Shown: positions 42,734 through 51,424 of the stretch, piece by piece
Layout of the letters: each line of letters opens with the position of its first letter
Position numbering within the stretch: the stretch's first letter is position 1
Made by a program: the position numbers and the translations under genes
From: Woeseia oceani
GTDB taxonomy: Bacteria > Pseudomonadota > Gammaproteobacteria > Steroidobacterales > Woeseiaceae
Direction of reading: 5' to 3'
Assembly: GCF_001677435.1 (NCBI RefSeq)
Contig: NZ_CP016268.1
Location: forward strand, 981,001-1,045,000
Length of the DNA stretch: 64,000 bases
Notes under the pieces: model-generated
The model's database searches: none
Seen by the model: only the letters and a program-made list of their open reading frames with translations
What the model was told of the DNA's origin: nothing

Positions 42734-44959
42734 TCAGAACGGCTGACCCAGGAAAAAATACCAGCCACGACGCCCGCCTTCTGCTTGACCGTAGGCGAGG
42801 TAGGCTGGGCCGAAAAACGTGTCCGCGCCGAGCCAAACCGAACCGGCAAACAGGCTGTCTTTGAAGGAAATGTCCCGGCGCGATGCCCACACATTGCCGT
42901 GCTCCAAAGTCACCCCCGCGTAAATGGGCAGGGTAGCATCTCGATTCAGGTGCCGATACGCGGCCAATACACCGAGAGTCGAGTGCTGCCCCCGCCTTTC
43001 ATCAGCGGAGAGCCCGGAAAGTTGACCGAAGCCACCGAGCGCGTAAACGTTTTGCAACGGTGCATTACCGCTCATCGTTGTCTTGTAGCGTGCAACCGCC
43101 AGCAGTGTGTTGGCACCGCGCGTGATTGCAGCGCCAGCCGACACTCGTAACTGATCGAACGACGTATCGGCACCGAGTCCCTTGTGCGAGCCGAGCCATT
43201 CGACCGTCGCGGACGTGCCCGTTCGTGGAAAGTTGAGACTGTCGAGTTCATCCAGTGAAAAGCGCAAATAGGTTTCGGCCCGTTTGAACGAATAGTCGAT
43301 CAAGCCCGGATCACCGATACGAACGCTTGACTCGCCACTGCCGTAACGCACGCCCGCACGAACCTCGCCCCAGGTACCTAGCTCCCGGCCGGCAGCGAGT
43401 TCAGCGATGGTCTCTTTCACGTCCAGCGACGCAATAACGTCTTCATCCCGAACAACGCTGAAAATTCTCTCCCGGTAGCCGATGCTTGGGTTCACGAAAT
43501 ACATGAGACTATCGCCAAGCGGCTGGTGAAACTCAGTGAATATGGCCGGTTCACTGCCTATCTGCAATCCGGTACGCCACTCGCCGCCACTCGGGTTTAT
43601 TGCGGTACTGATGTAACTGCCTGCCAGATTGAAAAGATTCTCACCATTGGTATTGGAGTCGTACTCCGCGCCGAGCTGCAGATACGCAGGGCCCCAGCTG
43701 CGATCATCGACGGTTATTTCCAGCGAGGTGTCGGTGCCATTCTTGTCCACGCTGTACTGCACCGTCTGAAACAGGTCCGTGCCATAGACATCGCTGATAC
43801 GGGACTCCAGCTCGCCTATGTCAAGCGGTTGCCCCGACTCAAGTGTGCCTAACCGCGCACGAATGTAGTCATCGGAAACGGCTGAACGATTCACAAGCTC
43901 GACTCGATTGATCACCGGCATTTTATCGTCCGGCGAGTGCCGTCCGGCGCGGTAGTCGCGATAGTCGTCGTCACTGAGGGATAAGGGCCGAATGCGATCG
44001 CGCTGTTCGTCAGCCGCCTGCCAGCCGGACGGAATCGCCAGTGCATAGTCGGCGAAATCTGCAGTGGCGATATCAGTGAGCGAGGGCACGATAAGTATGT
44101 CGCTGGAATCCAGCGACTCGATCTGTTCCTCCACGTTTCTGCGGGTGAGCAGTCCCGTGAGTTGTTTGGTGACAGCGAGAACCGAATCGATGGCGGATCT
44201 CTCAGCCAGTGGTGTACTGATATCGACTGCGATGACTATGTCCGCGCCCATTGCCCGAACGACATCGACCGGCAGGTTGTTGGCGACCCCACCATCGACC
44301 AGCAGTTGGCCGTTGATTTCCACCGGCGTGATGACAGTGGGAATCGACATGCTGGCACGGATCGCTTCCGCAAGGTTGCCAGAGTCAAGTACCACGGCGT
44401 TGCCCGTGACGATGTCGCTGGCGACAGCGCGAAACGGGATCGTGAGATCATCGAATTTCGTGATGGAAGCAACGTCGATCAGCGCCCGTGACAGGGTTCG
44501 CGCAATTTTCTGCCCCTGCACAAGGCCCATTGCAAAAGTCAGCTTGCCATCGTTGAACCCGGGTTTGTGCTTGATCAGGTACAGATCATCATCACGTTTA
44601 CGCCGAAAGGTGCGGTGCGTACGGGAAGACTGATCGATGAAGACGTCGGTCCAATCGATATCGTCCAGCTCTTCCTCGATTTCAGAGGGCGTCATACCAG
44701 CGGCATAGAAACCACCGACAACGGCACCTACACTGGTCCCTGCGATGAAGTCTATCGGCACCTGTTGTTCTTCCAGAAACCGGATAACGCCGATATGCGC
44801 CGCGCCGCGTGCGCCACCACCGCTGAGCGCGAGACCGATTTTCGGCCGTTCGCCCAAATGCTTGCCGTTGGCAGCGCTCGCCGGGTTACCGCCGCCGAGG
44901 GCGATGAAACCGAGGATGACTGCCCACATCACTGTTCGCGTCTGGGCCACTGAAATCAT
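42734..44959 (-). CDS. Patatin-like phospholipase with POTRA and outer-membrane barrel (PlpD-like)
   Basis: 741 residues, the size of type Vd autotransporters. After a signal peptide (ending near PASAANG) the patatin domain shows the oxyanion loop SGGGARGAAHIG, nucleophile serine in IAGTSVGAVVGG and catalytic aspartate in VDGGVANNLP. A POTRA-like segment (VELVNRSAVSDDYIRARLG; GTDLFQTVQYSVD) leads into about 16 amphipathic beta strands, ending with aromatic GWYFFLGQPF as expected for barrel insertion. The protein should act as a lipolytic esterase exposed by its own barrel. Upstream is a divergent membrane-protein gene. Confidence 0.92.
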   Translation of the reverse strand: MISVAQTRTVMWAVILGFIALGGGNPASAANGKHLGERPKIGLALSGGGARGAAHIGVIRFLEEQQVPIDFIAGTSVGAVVGGFYAAGMTPSEIEEELDDIDWTDVFIDQSSRTHRTFRRKRDDDLYLIKHKPGFNDGKLTFAMGLVQGQKIARTLSRALIDVASITKFDDLTIPFRAVASDIVTGNAVVLDSGNLAEAIRASMSIPTVITPVEINGQLLVDGGVANNLPVDVVRAMGADIVIAVDISTPLAERSAIDSVLAVTKQLTGLLTRRNVEEQIESLDSSDILIVPSLTDIATADFADYALAIPSGWQAADEQRDRIRPLSLSDDDYRDYRAGRHSPDDKMPVINRVELVNRSAVSDDYIRARLGTLESGQPLDIGELESRISDVYGTDLFQTVQYSVDKNGTDTSLEITVDDRSWGPAYLQLGAEYDSNTNGENLFNLAGSYISTAINPSGGEWRTGLQIGSEPAIFTEFHQPLGDSLMYFVNPSIGYRERIFSVVRDEDVIASLDVKETIAELAAGRELGTWGEVRAGVRYGSGESSVRIGDPGLIDYSFKRAETYLRFSLDELDSLNFPRTGTSATVEWLGSHKGLGADTSFDQLRVSAGAAITRGANTLLAVARYKTTMSGNAPLQNVYALGGFGQLSGLSADERRGQHSTLGVLAAYRHLNRDATLPIYAGVTLEHGNVWASRRDISFKDSLFAGSVWLGADTFFGPAYLAYGQAEGGRRGWYFFLGQPF

Positions 44960-45360
44960 GACAATCCACTCCCTGAGGGCGTCAGCAGCTGAACTGCTGG
45001 CGCTGTAGTTATCCGGTCCGGTATTTTATTGCTCCTACAGACGTGCTGCAGTCGCTCGCGATCCGGCCCTGACCATCGTACTTCTCCGACACAATATTGT
45101 CTGAGTTCAGATTACAACGAAAAAATCCCGGGAGAACTATTCGGGGTCTGGCGCTGAGATGGCTGCCGCGGTCCAAATCTGAATCGCAATATCGCGGAAG
45201 TATGTCGGATCCATTGCGGGATAGGCGCCGCAGTGTTGCCGACTGCACCAATCTCATCTGTATCCGAACGACCCCAGAATCGGATATTCTCGAGCCAGCC
45301 AGGCTTCTGCCCCGTCCGGCAGAAAACAAGATACATAATTAACGACGAGGCGAGGTTACG
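44960..45360. other. Divergent intergenic region
   Basis: About 400 bp between the patatin gene and the YjdF-like gene, presumably holding both promoters. The 10-bp palindrome ACAATATTGT near 45091 is the only structure noted. No gene is supported. Confidence 0.45.
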
Positions 45361-46032
45361 ATGCCTGAAAAGCAGGACTCAGCAACAAGGATCAAACGGT
45401 GGATAGTTGTCATTATCGTTGCGCTTATGACGATAGATTTCATCGTCGTCGTTGCTGAGGCGCAGTGGTTGAGTGCGTTTCTGATTCTGACCATCGCGAC
45501 CTTGATCTTGTTCGTTACCGTATTCAGTGACCGGCTGGGTGTGCAGATTCCAGCAGAGTTTCAGATACTCGCATTGGTCTTCGTTTTCTCCGCGCTGTTC
45601 CTTGGCGAAGTCCGAAGTTACTACGAGCGAATCTGGTGGTGGGACATCGCATTGCACAGCACCTCCGGGTTGTTGATGGGTATTCTGGGTTTTCTGCTGA
45701 TCTACGTGCTTAACGAAAGCAAGAAAATTGCATTGTCGATGACTCCGCATTTCATGGCGTTTTTCGCGTTTATGTTTGCTGTAGCTGTTGGTTCTCTCTG
45801 GGAGATTTTCGAGTTTTCTATGGATTCAATTTTCGCAACGCGCATGCAAAAACCTATGTTCGGTGATCTGTCGGGGCTGACAGATACGATGTGGGATATG
45901 ATTGTCAATACGGTAGGCGCGATGCTGATCAGCCTGTTGGGTTGGTGGTATATGAAACGGGATAGGCCGTCATTTATCGACGCGTGGATAGATAAATTTA
46001 TAGAACGTAATCCCGACCGGTTTCACTCTTGA
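45361..46032 (+). CDS. YjdF/DUF2238-like membrane protein
   Basis: 223 residues with GAGG before the ATG. Six hydrophobic segments can be traced. Conserved polar residues inside helices, WWDIALHSTSGLLMG, GSLWEIFEFSMDS and DTMWDMIVNTVGA, match the DUF2238/YjdF family. These histidine, glutamate and aspartate residues in the membrane suggest ion or metal binding, but no function is established. It stands alone between a divergent lipase gene and an empty stretch. Confidence 0.8.
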   Translation: MPEKQDSATRIKRWIVVIIVALMTIDFIVVVAEAQWLSAFLILTIATLILFVTVFSDRLGVQIPAEFQILALVFVFSALFLGEVRSYYERIWWWDIALHSTSGLLMGILGFLLIYVLNESKKIALSMTPHFMAFFAFMFAVAVGSLWEIFEFSMDSIFATRMQKPMFGDLSGLTDTMWDMIVNTVGAMLISLLGWWYMKRDRPSFIDAWIDKFIERNPDRFHS

Positions 46033-46657
46033 TGGTAACCTGCTTGGTTCCCGGCTTGGTTTCACCACGGAGCCGTCATCTTGATGCATTGCGGTAAGTC
46101 GATTCTCGTAGCGCTAAATCGGTTTCCCCATTGATTTCTTCGCTGGTTTCTGGTTGAAGACTAGGGCGGCAGGCATGAGTGTCATTGTCAGACGCGTACG
46201 TATTGTGGGTGAAGTTAGTGTGCGTGTATCTGAACAGGGGGATAAGCCGATGAACGAAAAGCAGAGAGTTCAATTCGCCAGAGACGGAGGTAGAAGCGCA
46301 ATTAATGATCTCGGCATGCCCCAATGTCGACATTCCGGTCAATATGGAGCTCGCAGCAACGGGTGTCGCGTTTATCGCGAGGCAACGGAACACCGGGCTG
46401 CATGTCATGAGGGTTCATCGGCGGCTGCCTTTCAAGAAGCAGCTCACTGGTTGGCCGATCGGATTATTCGCGCCACTCCCGCAACCCGATGATTTTTGCA
46501 TCGGCAGGTAGGAAAGTCACCACGATCAAGCGTGTCAATTGATTGTGCGGCCTCGATCGTTAGTGTTCATGTTGGAGATTTGAGTCGCGGTTTGCGGTTG
46601 ATTGAACGAGTAGGCAGCCGGGTTGCCGGCTGCCTTTAAAATGTACGGTTTAGATGC
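46033..46657. other. Stretch without a recognisable gene
   Basis: About 620 bp. Overlapping short frames exist (for example from ATG 46251 to 46492 on the plus strand, 80 codons), but none has a good ribosome site or known similarity. It may be a degraded gene. No RNA gene or repeat was noticed. Confidence 0.4.
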
Positions 46658-47668
46658 CTACGAAACGTTGTAAGTGCATGAGTCTTGCTTCTCAAATTCG
46701 TTCATTTTGGGAGTCGGGAGTTGTGCTCGTTCGGGCGCTTTCACTATCAGGAACGAACGATCGGATCTTGACAGTACTTTCTCGGCGGTATTGCCAATCC
46801 ACAGTCCCGAGAGGCCGGTTCGAGCGGCAGTGCCCATGACAATCAATCCGGCGCCCAGTCTATCAGCAAGTTCCGGTACAACGTTCTCGGTGTGGCCTTT
46901 AATGATATGCAGATGCGGTGCAAGAAAGTCTGTCGCAATGCGCGCCGACTCGGACGTTGTTGCTTCAATAGCACGTCGGAGGCCGTTAGTACGCAGGGCA
47001 GCTTCGCGGGCAATCATCCGATCAACTTCGAGATTGGCTGCTTTTGTACCAAAAGATCGCATGTGACCTTCATGGCTCAGCTGCCAAGCGTGCACTACAT
47101 GCAGTTCGCGAAATTCGGCGAGTGCGATGGCGGCGGCTTTTGCCAAGATGTAACTATCCAGTTCAGTCAAGAGGGGGCCACGGTCCGGCATGCCTATAGC
47201 GGCAAGGATGCAGCCCTGGTCGAAACCATCTGCCGAACTAACGAGCCAGACTGGGCATGGGCTGAATCGCAAGAGGTCTCTGTCCTCCCGATGAGCGGCA
47301 AGCGACCGTAGCGTGCGTCGACCACAGGTGGACTTGATGATCAAGTCATGCCCGTTTAGCCGAGCTGCGCGCGAAACTACGCTGTGAGGTCTGCCAACGA
47401 GCACCTTGATCGAGATCGATAAGTCTTTGGCGTCGAGCGTTTTGACCAGTTTTTTCAATCGCTCGCGTTCAATTTCAACAGCGATGTCTGTTAGTTCTCG
47501 GAACGTGACGACCATCATATTTCGAATGTAGTCTGTGGGCACCGAATTAACCACGCCACAAACGGTTAATGCTGCACCCTCGTTTCTGGCGAGTGCGGCA
47601 GCGCGGTCCAACGCGCGCATATGACCATTGGTAGAATCGAGCAGTAATAGAATATTGGCAAATCTCAC
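46658..47668 (-). CDS. Tandem universal stress protein (UspE-like)
   Basis: 336 residues formed by two Usp domains, about 1-145 and 155-310. The second has the nucleotide-binding signature near its end (VMGTAARTGLSGLWIGNTAEKVL in the order G-x-G-x9-G-N/S), and the first lacks a clean copy. Two-domain Usp proteins of this type respond to stress or anaerobiosis. The gene is divergent from a FixL-like kinase, with an FNR-like site between them, suggesting oxygen or redox control. A C-terminal tail with a CTYNVS ending is unusual. Confidence 0.9.
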   Translation of the reverse strand: MRFANILLLLDSTNGHMRALDRAAALARNEGAALTVCGVVNSVPTDYIRNMMVVTFRELTDIAVEIERERLKKLVKTLDAKDLSISIKVLVGRPHSVVSRAARLNGHDLIIKSTCGRRTLRSLAAHREDRDLLRFSPCPVWLVSSADGFDQGCILAAIGMPDRGPLLTELDSYILAKAAAIALAEFRELHVVHAWQLSHEGHMRSFGTKAANLEVDRMIAREAALRTNGLRRAIEATTSESARIATDFLAPHLHIIKGHTENVVPELADRLGAGLIVMGTAARTGLSGLWIGNTAEKVLSRSDRSFLIVKAPERAQLPTPKMNEFEKQDSCTYNVS

Positions 47669-47796
47669 GGCTTCAATACCTCCGGTTGAAGCTATTCTGA
47701 CGCAAGCGGGTGCTTGCCTAGCTGTAGCTAGTATCGTGCAGTGTCCTGACCATAGCGATGGGGAGTAGCCGACCCCAGATTGTGGGTAACCCGTAG

Positions 47797-47810
47797 TTGA
47801 TGCTGGTCAT
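47797..47810. promoter_or_regulatory. Weak FNR/Anr-like site
   Basis: TTGAT, spacer GCTG, GTCAT, compared with TTGAT-N4-ATCAA: a full left half and 3 of 5 in the right half. It lies between the usp gene and the FixL-like gene. Confidence 0.3.
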
Positions 47811-47858
47811 TCATGTGCGAGAATACTTTGTGCACTCTTACCCTTCGGTAGCTTGAAT

Positions 47859-49058
47859 ATGGCTGAATACAGCAACAACAACGGTCGCCTGACCGCTCGT
47901 TATCGAATCAACGAATCCTTGTTAAATAATCTACCGGGCATGGTTTACCGATGCGCCAATGATTTGCCGTGGACGATGAAATTCGTAAGTGCAGGTTGCG
48001 AAGCGTTGACCGGCTACAAGGCGGAGTTTATTGAGAGCAGCCAGCTTGGCTGGTCGAGCTTCATCCTGCCTGATGACCTCCATGTCACAAGGGTGACTGT
48101 GAATACTGCGTTGGTTGCCGGTGAGCAATTCGACGTTCAGTACCGGATTACCGATAAGAGTGGCCGGCAAAAGTGGGTTAGAGAGCAAGGCACTGGCATT
48201 TACGGCAGCGATGGCACAGTCGAGGCTATTGAAGGCTACATTGATGACATTACGCCGTTGAAAACTGCGGTCCGGGCGCTCGCGCGCTCGGAAGCCTGGT
48301 ACGAAGAGAAGATCCGACCGGAGCTTCGGCGGCAGCGAGAGCAACTTGCTCATGCAGACCGTTTGCATACGCTGGGCGAGATGGCGACGGGAATTGCGCA
48401 TGAAATTAATCAGCCGCTGGCAGCAATATCGCTGTTTGCTCAGGCCGGTCGGCTCCTGCTGGAAGCAGGCGACTACGCCAAGCTGACCGGAGTATTCGAT
48501 AAGCTGAGCAAACATGCTCACCGCGCCGGTGCGATTGTTGAGCGAATGCAGGACATGGCACGTAGTCAGGAACGCGCGCGACAGTTAGTGGACTTGAATG
48601 TATTGGTTGGAGGCGTTGTTGAGTTGGCAGAAATTGATGCGCAAGCAAATAATGTTGCTATCGAAGTGACGTCTGGTCAAGATCTACCGCACGTCCAAGT
48701 TGATACTGTGCAGATTCAGCAGGTCATTCTCAATTTGTTGCGCAATGGTTTGGACGCGATGAGGTCGATTCACTTCGGAAATGGCAGGACTATTCAGCTT
48801 GTGACACAGCAAAGCGCCAGCAGCTTTCTCCAGGTGGATGTAATAGACAGCGGCTGCGGTGTTTCGAGCGACATAGCAGACAAAATTTTCGAATCTTTTT
48901 CAACCAGTAAGGTAACTGGGCTCGGCATGGGCTTGCCGATTAGTAAAGCAATTGTAGTGGCACATGGAGGTCAACTGATGTTCCGCAACAATGAGGAAGG
49001 TGGCGCAACTTTTTCGATGATCTTGCCGGTCGCCGCTACTGGTGATCAAGGTGAGTAG
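47859..49058 (+). CDS. Soluble PAS histidine kinase (FixL-like)
   Basis: 399 residues from the ATG at 47859 (a TTG at 47853 would add two). No membrane segment is seen. One PAS domain of the PAS_3 type occupies about residues 20-130 (LPGMVYRCANDL; YIDDITPLKTAVR). A short coiled-coil linker leads to H-box LGEMATGIAHEINQPLAAIS, then N-box QVILNLLRNGLDAM and G-boxes DSGCGVSSDI and GLGMGLPISKAIV. The histidine proximal to haem in FixL is not evident, so the signal is unknown. It overlaps the response-regulator gene by 17 bp. Confidence 0.92.
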   Translation: MAEYSNNNGRLTARYRINESLLNNLPGMVYRCANDLPWTMKFVSAGCEALTGYKAEFIESSQLGWSSFILPDDLHVTRVTVNTALVAGEQFDVQYRITDKSGRQKWVREQGTGIYGSDGTVEAIEGYIDDITPLKTAVRALARSEAWYEEKIRPELRRQREQLAHADRLHTLGEMATGIAHEINQPLAAISLFAQAGRLLLEAGDYAKLTGVFDKLSKHAHRAGAIVERMQDMARSQERARQLVDLNVLVGGVVELAEIDAQANNVAIEVTSGQDLPHVQVDTVQIQQVILNLLRNGLDAMRSIHFGNGRTIQLVTQQSASSFLQVDVIDSGCGVSSDIADKIFESFSTSKVTGLGMGLPISKAIVVAHGGQLMFRNNEEGGATFSMILPVAATGDQGE

Positions 49059-49656
49059 GGTACCTACAGTTTATGTCGTTGACGACGACGAAGGAATACG
49101 GGACGGCTTGAGCGCTTTGCTGGAAGCGGTTGATCAGACTTTTCAGACATTTTCGTCGGCGATGGAGTTTCTTGAGCACTACACGGACGATATGCGCGGC
49201 TGCCTGATTTTGGATATTCGTATGCCACGCGTATCCGGACTCGAACTGCAGGAGATTCTTAACGAGAGGGAATCAAACTTGCCAATAATCTTCGTGACCG
49301 GTCACGGCGATATTCCGATGGCCGTTGAGGCTATGCGGCGCGGCGCATTGGATTTTATTCGTAAGCCCTTCCGAGAGCAGGAATTGCTGGACCGTGTTAA
49401 TGAGGCGCTTGATATCGAGTCAGTCCGTCGCAAGAGGGCCATAGATCAACAGGAGCTGTTGGCGCGGGTCAGTTTGCTAACTGAGCGTGAGAAAGCAGTA
49501 TTTAACGGTGCTGCCGAGGGCACCATGAATAAGGTGATCGGTTTCGACCTTGGCATCAGCGAGCGCACCGTGGAGGTTCATCGGGCGAATCTGATGAAAA
49601 AGCTCGGTGTGCGTTCGTTGGCTGAACTGATTCGTATCAAGATCGCCCTCGAGTAG
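49042..49656 (+). CDS. FixJ/LuxR-type response regulator
   Basis: 204 residues from GTG; a second GTG at 49051 is possible. The receiver has VYVVDDDEGIRDGL, phospho-aspartate in LILDIRMPRVSG, and the FVTGHGDIPMAVEAM and RKPF blocks that are characteristic of the FixJ/NarL-like group. The C-terminal LuxR helix-turn-helix is LTEREKAVFNGAAEG followed by SERTVEVHRANLMKKLG. It should bind DNA when phosphorylated by the upstream kinase. Likely targets include the divergent stress-protein gene and perhaps rnk, by proximity only. Confidence 0.93.
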   Translation: MIKVSRVPTVYVVDDDEGIRDGLSALLEAVDQTFQTFSSAMEFLEHYTDDMRGCLILDIRMPRVSGLELQEILNERESNLPIIFVTGHGDIPMAVEAMRRGALDFIRKPFREQELLDRVNEALDIESVRRKRAIDQQELLARVSLLTEREKAVFNGAAEGTMNKVIGFDLGISERTVEVHRANLMKKLGVRSLAELIRIKIALE

Positions 49657-49845
49657 GGTGGATACGAGGACTGAGCGACGTTGAGCGCTACTACGTGCTG
49701 ACCACAGCATGCTAAGCGCTACTCCTGATAGTACTAACAGAGTTAATCCCGCATTGTCTCGGTTTGACAGCATTCAATGCCACGGCGTGCAATGTCGTCG
49801 CCCGTCTATTCTGTAAAAATATTTCTATTAAGAGGTTTGCGACCA

Positions 49846-50253
49846 ATGGAAACGACGCCAATTACAATTACGCGGACAGACCTCGAAAGGCTGGAATGTC
49901 TGCTCGAGACTGATTCGATTCGTGCACTGCCGGGGGCCGGAATGTTGCGTGAAGAGCTTACTCGATCAAATGTTGTCGAGCCGGGTGACATCGGGCCGGA
50001 TATCATCACGATGAATTCGACTGCGAAATTCGTGAACGAGCGGACGAATACGTCCTATCAGATGACCCTTGTGTATCCGAGTAACGCAGGAACTCCTGGG
50101 ACCGTGTCGGTCATCGCGCCGGTTGGTAGTGCGCTATTGGGTATGTCAGTCGGCCAGACCATCAATTGGCAAGTACCGGGCGGCCGACAGCTTCGATTGA
50201 GTGTCGTAGACGTGACGAATCAACCGGAGGCTCAGAAGCAGTTTCATCAGTAA
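49846..50253 (+). CDS. rnk: Rnk-like regulator (GreA/GreB C-terminal domain)
   Basis: 135 residues from the ATG at 49846, chosen over an earlier in-frame ATG (49777) because AAGAGG lies upstream and the length then equals E. coli Rnk. Family blocks are ITRTDLERLECLL near the start and TLVYPSNAGTPGTVSVIAPVG with SALLGMSVGQTI in the FKBP-like domain. Rnk binds RNA polymerase and influences nucleoside diphosphate kinase levels. The short N-terminal coiled coil differs from GreA. A small FPASD protein gene follows at 35 bp. Confidence 0.9.
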   Translation: METTPITITRTDLERLECLLETDSIRALPGAGMLREELTRSNVVEPGDIGPDIITMNSTAKFVNERTNTSYQMTLVYPSNAGTPGTVSVIAPVGSALLGMSVGQTINWQVPGGRQLRLSVVDVTNQPEAQKQFHQ

Positions 50254-50287
50254 ATCGATCTATTCTGCGAAAATATGGGAGACAAAT

Positions 50288-50479
50288 ATGATAAGGGCTA
50301 CATCAGACCCAAACGGAATATCTAGGGATAAGGAAGTGCAGACAGACACGATGGGTGCAACAGATATGTTGCGGGTGAAAAGCCGCAGTCCAAGCAAGGC
50401 GAGGGCGTCAACGTACGACGCATTGGACTATCGTCTGATGGCGACATTCCCTGCGAGTGACGCTGTCGCGAAATATTAG
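50288..50479 (+). CDS. Small protein with FPASD motif
   Basis: 63 residues with GGGAGA seven bases before the ATG. The C-terminal part reads ALDYRLMATFPASDAVAKY; the F-P-A-S-D motif recurs in short uncharacterised proteobacterial proteins, often near stress-response genes. The N-terminal half is polar and Ser/Arg-rich. There is no signal peptide or membrane helix. It probably belongs to the rnk transcript. The IS remnant begins a dozen bases after its stop, so the gene may be close to the breakpoint. No function can be assigned. Confidence 0.65.
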   Translation: MIRATSDPNGISRDKEVQTDTMGATDMLRVKSRSPSKARASTYDALDYRLMATFPASDAVAKY

Positions 50480-50491
50480 TTCGACTGTAAA

Positions 50492-50913
50492 TGTAGTGGT
50501 CAACAAATTCCGGACACTTTGTTAAGGCACTTTGCGTAATTCATTGGCGTCGTTTATCCGAGCGTCGAGTGCAGGCGCCTGGAGTTGTAATAAACCGCCA
50601 CATATTCTCGCACATCAGCGACCGCTTCCTGACGAGTTTGGTACCAGCGATCACTGGTCCATTCGCGTTTCAGGCTGCTGAAGAATCGTTCCACCGGCGC
50701 ATTATCTCAGCAATTGCCTTTGCGACTCATGCTGCAAATCATTTTGTGCTGCTTGAGTAGTTTCTGATAATCGTAACTGGCGTACTGGCTGCCGCGGTCG
50801 GAATGATGGATCAGGCCGCCGGCGGTCTTCTTAGATTGATCGCCATCATCAAGGCCCGGATTACCAGCGCTTTTTTCATGCGCTGGTCGATCGACCAGCC
50901 GACCACACTTTCC
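50492..50913 (-). mobile_element. IS3-family remnant (C-terminal part of transposase OrfB)
   Basis: The right end resembles an IS3-family terminus (TGTAGTGGTCAAC near 50492). Reading leftwards from 50913, [24 protein letters not shown] is followed, after a frameshift near 50840, by [19 protein letters not shown] and MSRKGNC, then TGA in place of the tryptophan of CWDNAPVERFF, then WTSDRWYQTRQEAV and a normal C-terminus (stop at 50500). The first half of the transposase and orfA are absent. The element is therefore dead, and its left boundary joins a truncated dehydrogenase gene. Confidence 0.88.
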
Positions 50914-51298
50914 TTCGTTGCAGCATGAAGTATTTGGTGCGGCCGGGATAATGGTGGAATGCAAAGACGTGGCGGAAATGAAAGCGATTGCCGAAGCTCT
51001 GGAAGGGCAGTTGACAGCGACGTTGCATCTTGAGAGCGCTGACTTTGAACTCGCACGTGAGTTAACCATCATTCTCGAAGAGAAAGCGGGCCGATTGCTT
51101 TGCAACGGCTTCCCAACCGGCGTTGAAGTTGGTGCGGCCATGATACATGGCGGGCCATTTCCTGCGAGCACGGACGTACGAACCACATCGGTGGGCACCC
51201 TCGCAATTGACCGCTGGCTCCGCCCGGTCGCATACCAGGACTTCCCTACGGTTTTGCTGCATGCTGAACTACAGGCTGGTGATCAACCCGCTGGCTAG
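50914..51298 (+). pseudogene. Aldehyde dehydrogenase (NADP+, ketoglutarate-semialdehyde type), 3' fragment
   Basis: About 125 residues from [16 protein letters not shown] through [40 protein letters not shown] and [20 protein letters not shown] to the stop: the end of a type III alpha-ketoglutaric semialdehyde dehydrogenase. The catalytic cysteine region and everything upstream is missing because the IS3 remnant abuts it at about 50913. The remaining residues are undamaged, so the truncation is probably not very old or the fragment is short enough to have escaped further change. Confidence 0.88.
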
Positions 51299-51424
51299 AG
51301 CATGTCCGTAACCCGAATCGGCGCGCTGCCGATTTCGTGTTACGGATCTTGGGGACTTCGACATAGTTGCCAAATACGCAAGCAGCAAGTGTCAGATCGT
51401 TCGGTGTTGCTCCAAAGGATCACC

